From: Maniola hyperantus | Lineage: Eukaryota > Arthropoda > Insecta > Lepidoptera > Nymphalidae | Reading direction: 5' to 3' | Length of the DNA stretch: 64,000 bases | Assembly (NCBI RefSeq): GCF_902806685.2 | Contig: NC_048538.1 | Coordinates: 12,400,001 to 12,464,000 of the forward strand | Shown here: one piece after another, positions 63,427-64,000 of the stretch | Position numbering within the stretch: position 1 is the stretch's first letter | How the letters are laid out: each line of letters begins with the position of its first letter | Program-made: the position numbers and the translations under genes | The notes under the pieces: generated by a model | Seen by the model: only the letters and a program-made list of their open reading frames with translations | What the model was told of the DNA's origin: nothing | The model's database searches: none

Positions 63427-63742
63427 GTGAAATTGTGGTTTTAGAGCCGTGGCTAAGTGAATTGCCTTAAGCAGTAGGTACTATCAACTATACACTTTTG
63501 AGAAACAGCACATTTTTGGATTAAAAAAAAATCTTGATACAAACTTGATCTGTGTAAAACATTAGATAGCGCCATGTCACATAGCGCTCGGAATTTTTTC
63601 CAAACAATAAGTAAATTCTCGATACAATTTCTTTATTCTAAGACTAGGGTCTATATACCTACTTAAATGGTCGAAATGGATAGTAGGTACTGCTTAAGAC
63701 AATTTCTCTTAACCACGGCTCTAAAATCACTAAAATTTCACC
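63427..63742. mobile_element. Foldback element with about 50-bp arms
   Basis: GGTTTTAGAGCCGTGGCTAA and GCCTTAAGCAGTA on the left are inverted at GCTTAAGACAATTTCTCTTA and ACCACGGCTCTAAAATCAC on the right. The centre is AT-rich and non-coding. Confidence 0.65.
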
Positions 63743-64000
63743 TTTTTCGTAAAATGTTCTTAATTATCGTAAAATACCGCACCAAGAAGTTATTAAAAGT
63801 TAGGTTTACCTACTATTATACCTAAGTTAATTGCACCCGCACACAAGTTGTGTCATCATTATCAACATGGAAATTTGGGAACCACTACAAGTAATCCAAA
63901 ACTTATTGTTAATTTAAAGTCAAAACCATTTATTCAAATTGCACTAATATTTAGTGTCCATGTCCTGATATTATTTTATTCACGCATGGTAACTCTAGGT

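Overview
The window looks like nuclear DNA from a moth or butterfly (Lepidoptera). It is AT-rich, has long introns and is packed with transposon remains of kinds typical of that order: Helitron-like repeats ending in CTAG, RTE and Jockey-type LINE tails, tRNA- and 5S-derived SINEs, a mag-like gypsy element with tiny LTRs, a mariner and many palindromic MITEs. Short TACCTA/TAGGTA tracts run through it. I see no bacterial, viral or organellar genes.

Only two host genes are supported. Two exons of a Rab GTPase, best matched to Rab26, lie on the + strand at 37065-37223 and 38277-38387. The rest of the Rab was not found in the following 25 kb. A complete three-exon MADF-BESS gene (282 codons) lies on the - strand at 47262-49273. 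If the Rab continues beyond the window, this gene is nested in a giant Rab26 intron.

Layout. 1-13 kb: repeats only, including two TA-flanked DNA transposons (1861-2977 and 7679-8624), the second keeping a PHD-like finger typical of pogo-type transposases. 13-17 kb: an RTE fragment, a 5'-truncated BEL/Pao pol with its probable 3' LTR, and an R1-like reverse transcriptase fragment split by an insertion. 19.4-23.9 kb: a full-length mag-like gypsy element with identical 61-bp LTRs and a 5-bp target duplication, intact except for two one-base homopolymer expansions. 27-32 kb: a transposon nest in which a third TA-flanked element (28523-31874) encloses mariner, Helitron-like and RTE insertions. 37-38.4 kb: the Rab26 exons. 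40.4-46.0 kb: a 5.5-kb LTR element with identical 129-bp LTRs but only decayed coding remains, BEL/Pao-like in the core and gypsy-like at the 3' end. 47-49 kb: the MADF-BESS gene. 49.6-64 kb: repeats, LINE and SINE fragments and foldback elements.

The most interesting points are the recently mobile but non-coding chimeric LTR element with its GCCACGCA minisatellite leader, the three TA-flanked elements that each repeat a private 11-17 nt motif in both orientations, and the nested MADF-BESS gene. All homology calls come from motif recognition by eye; no database search was run.
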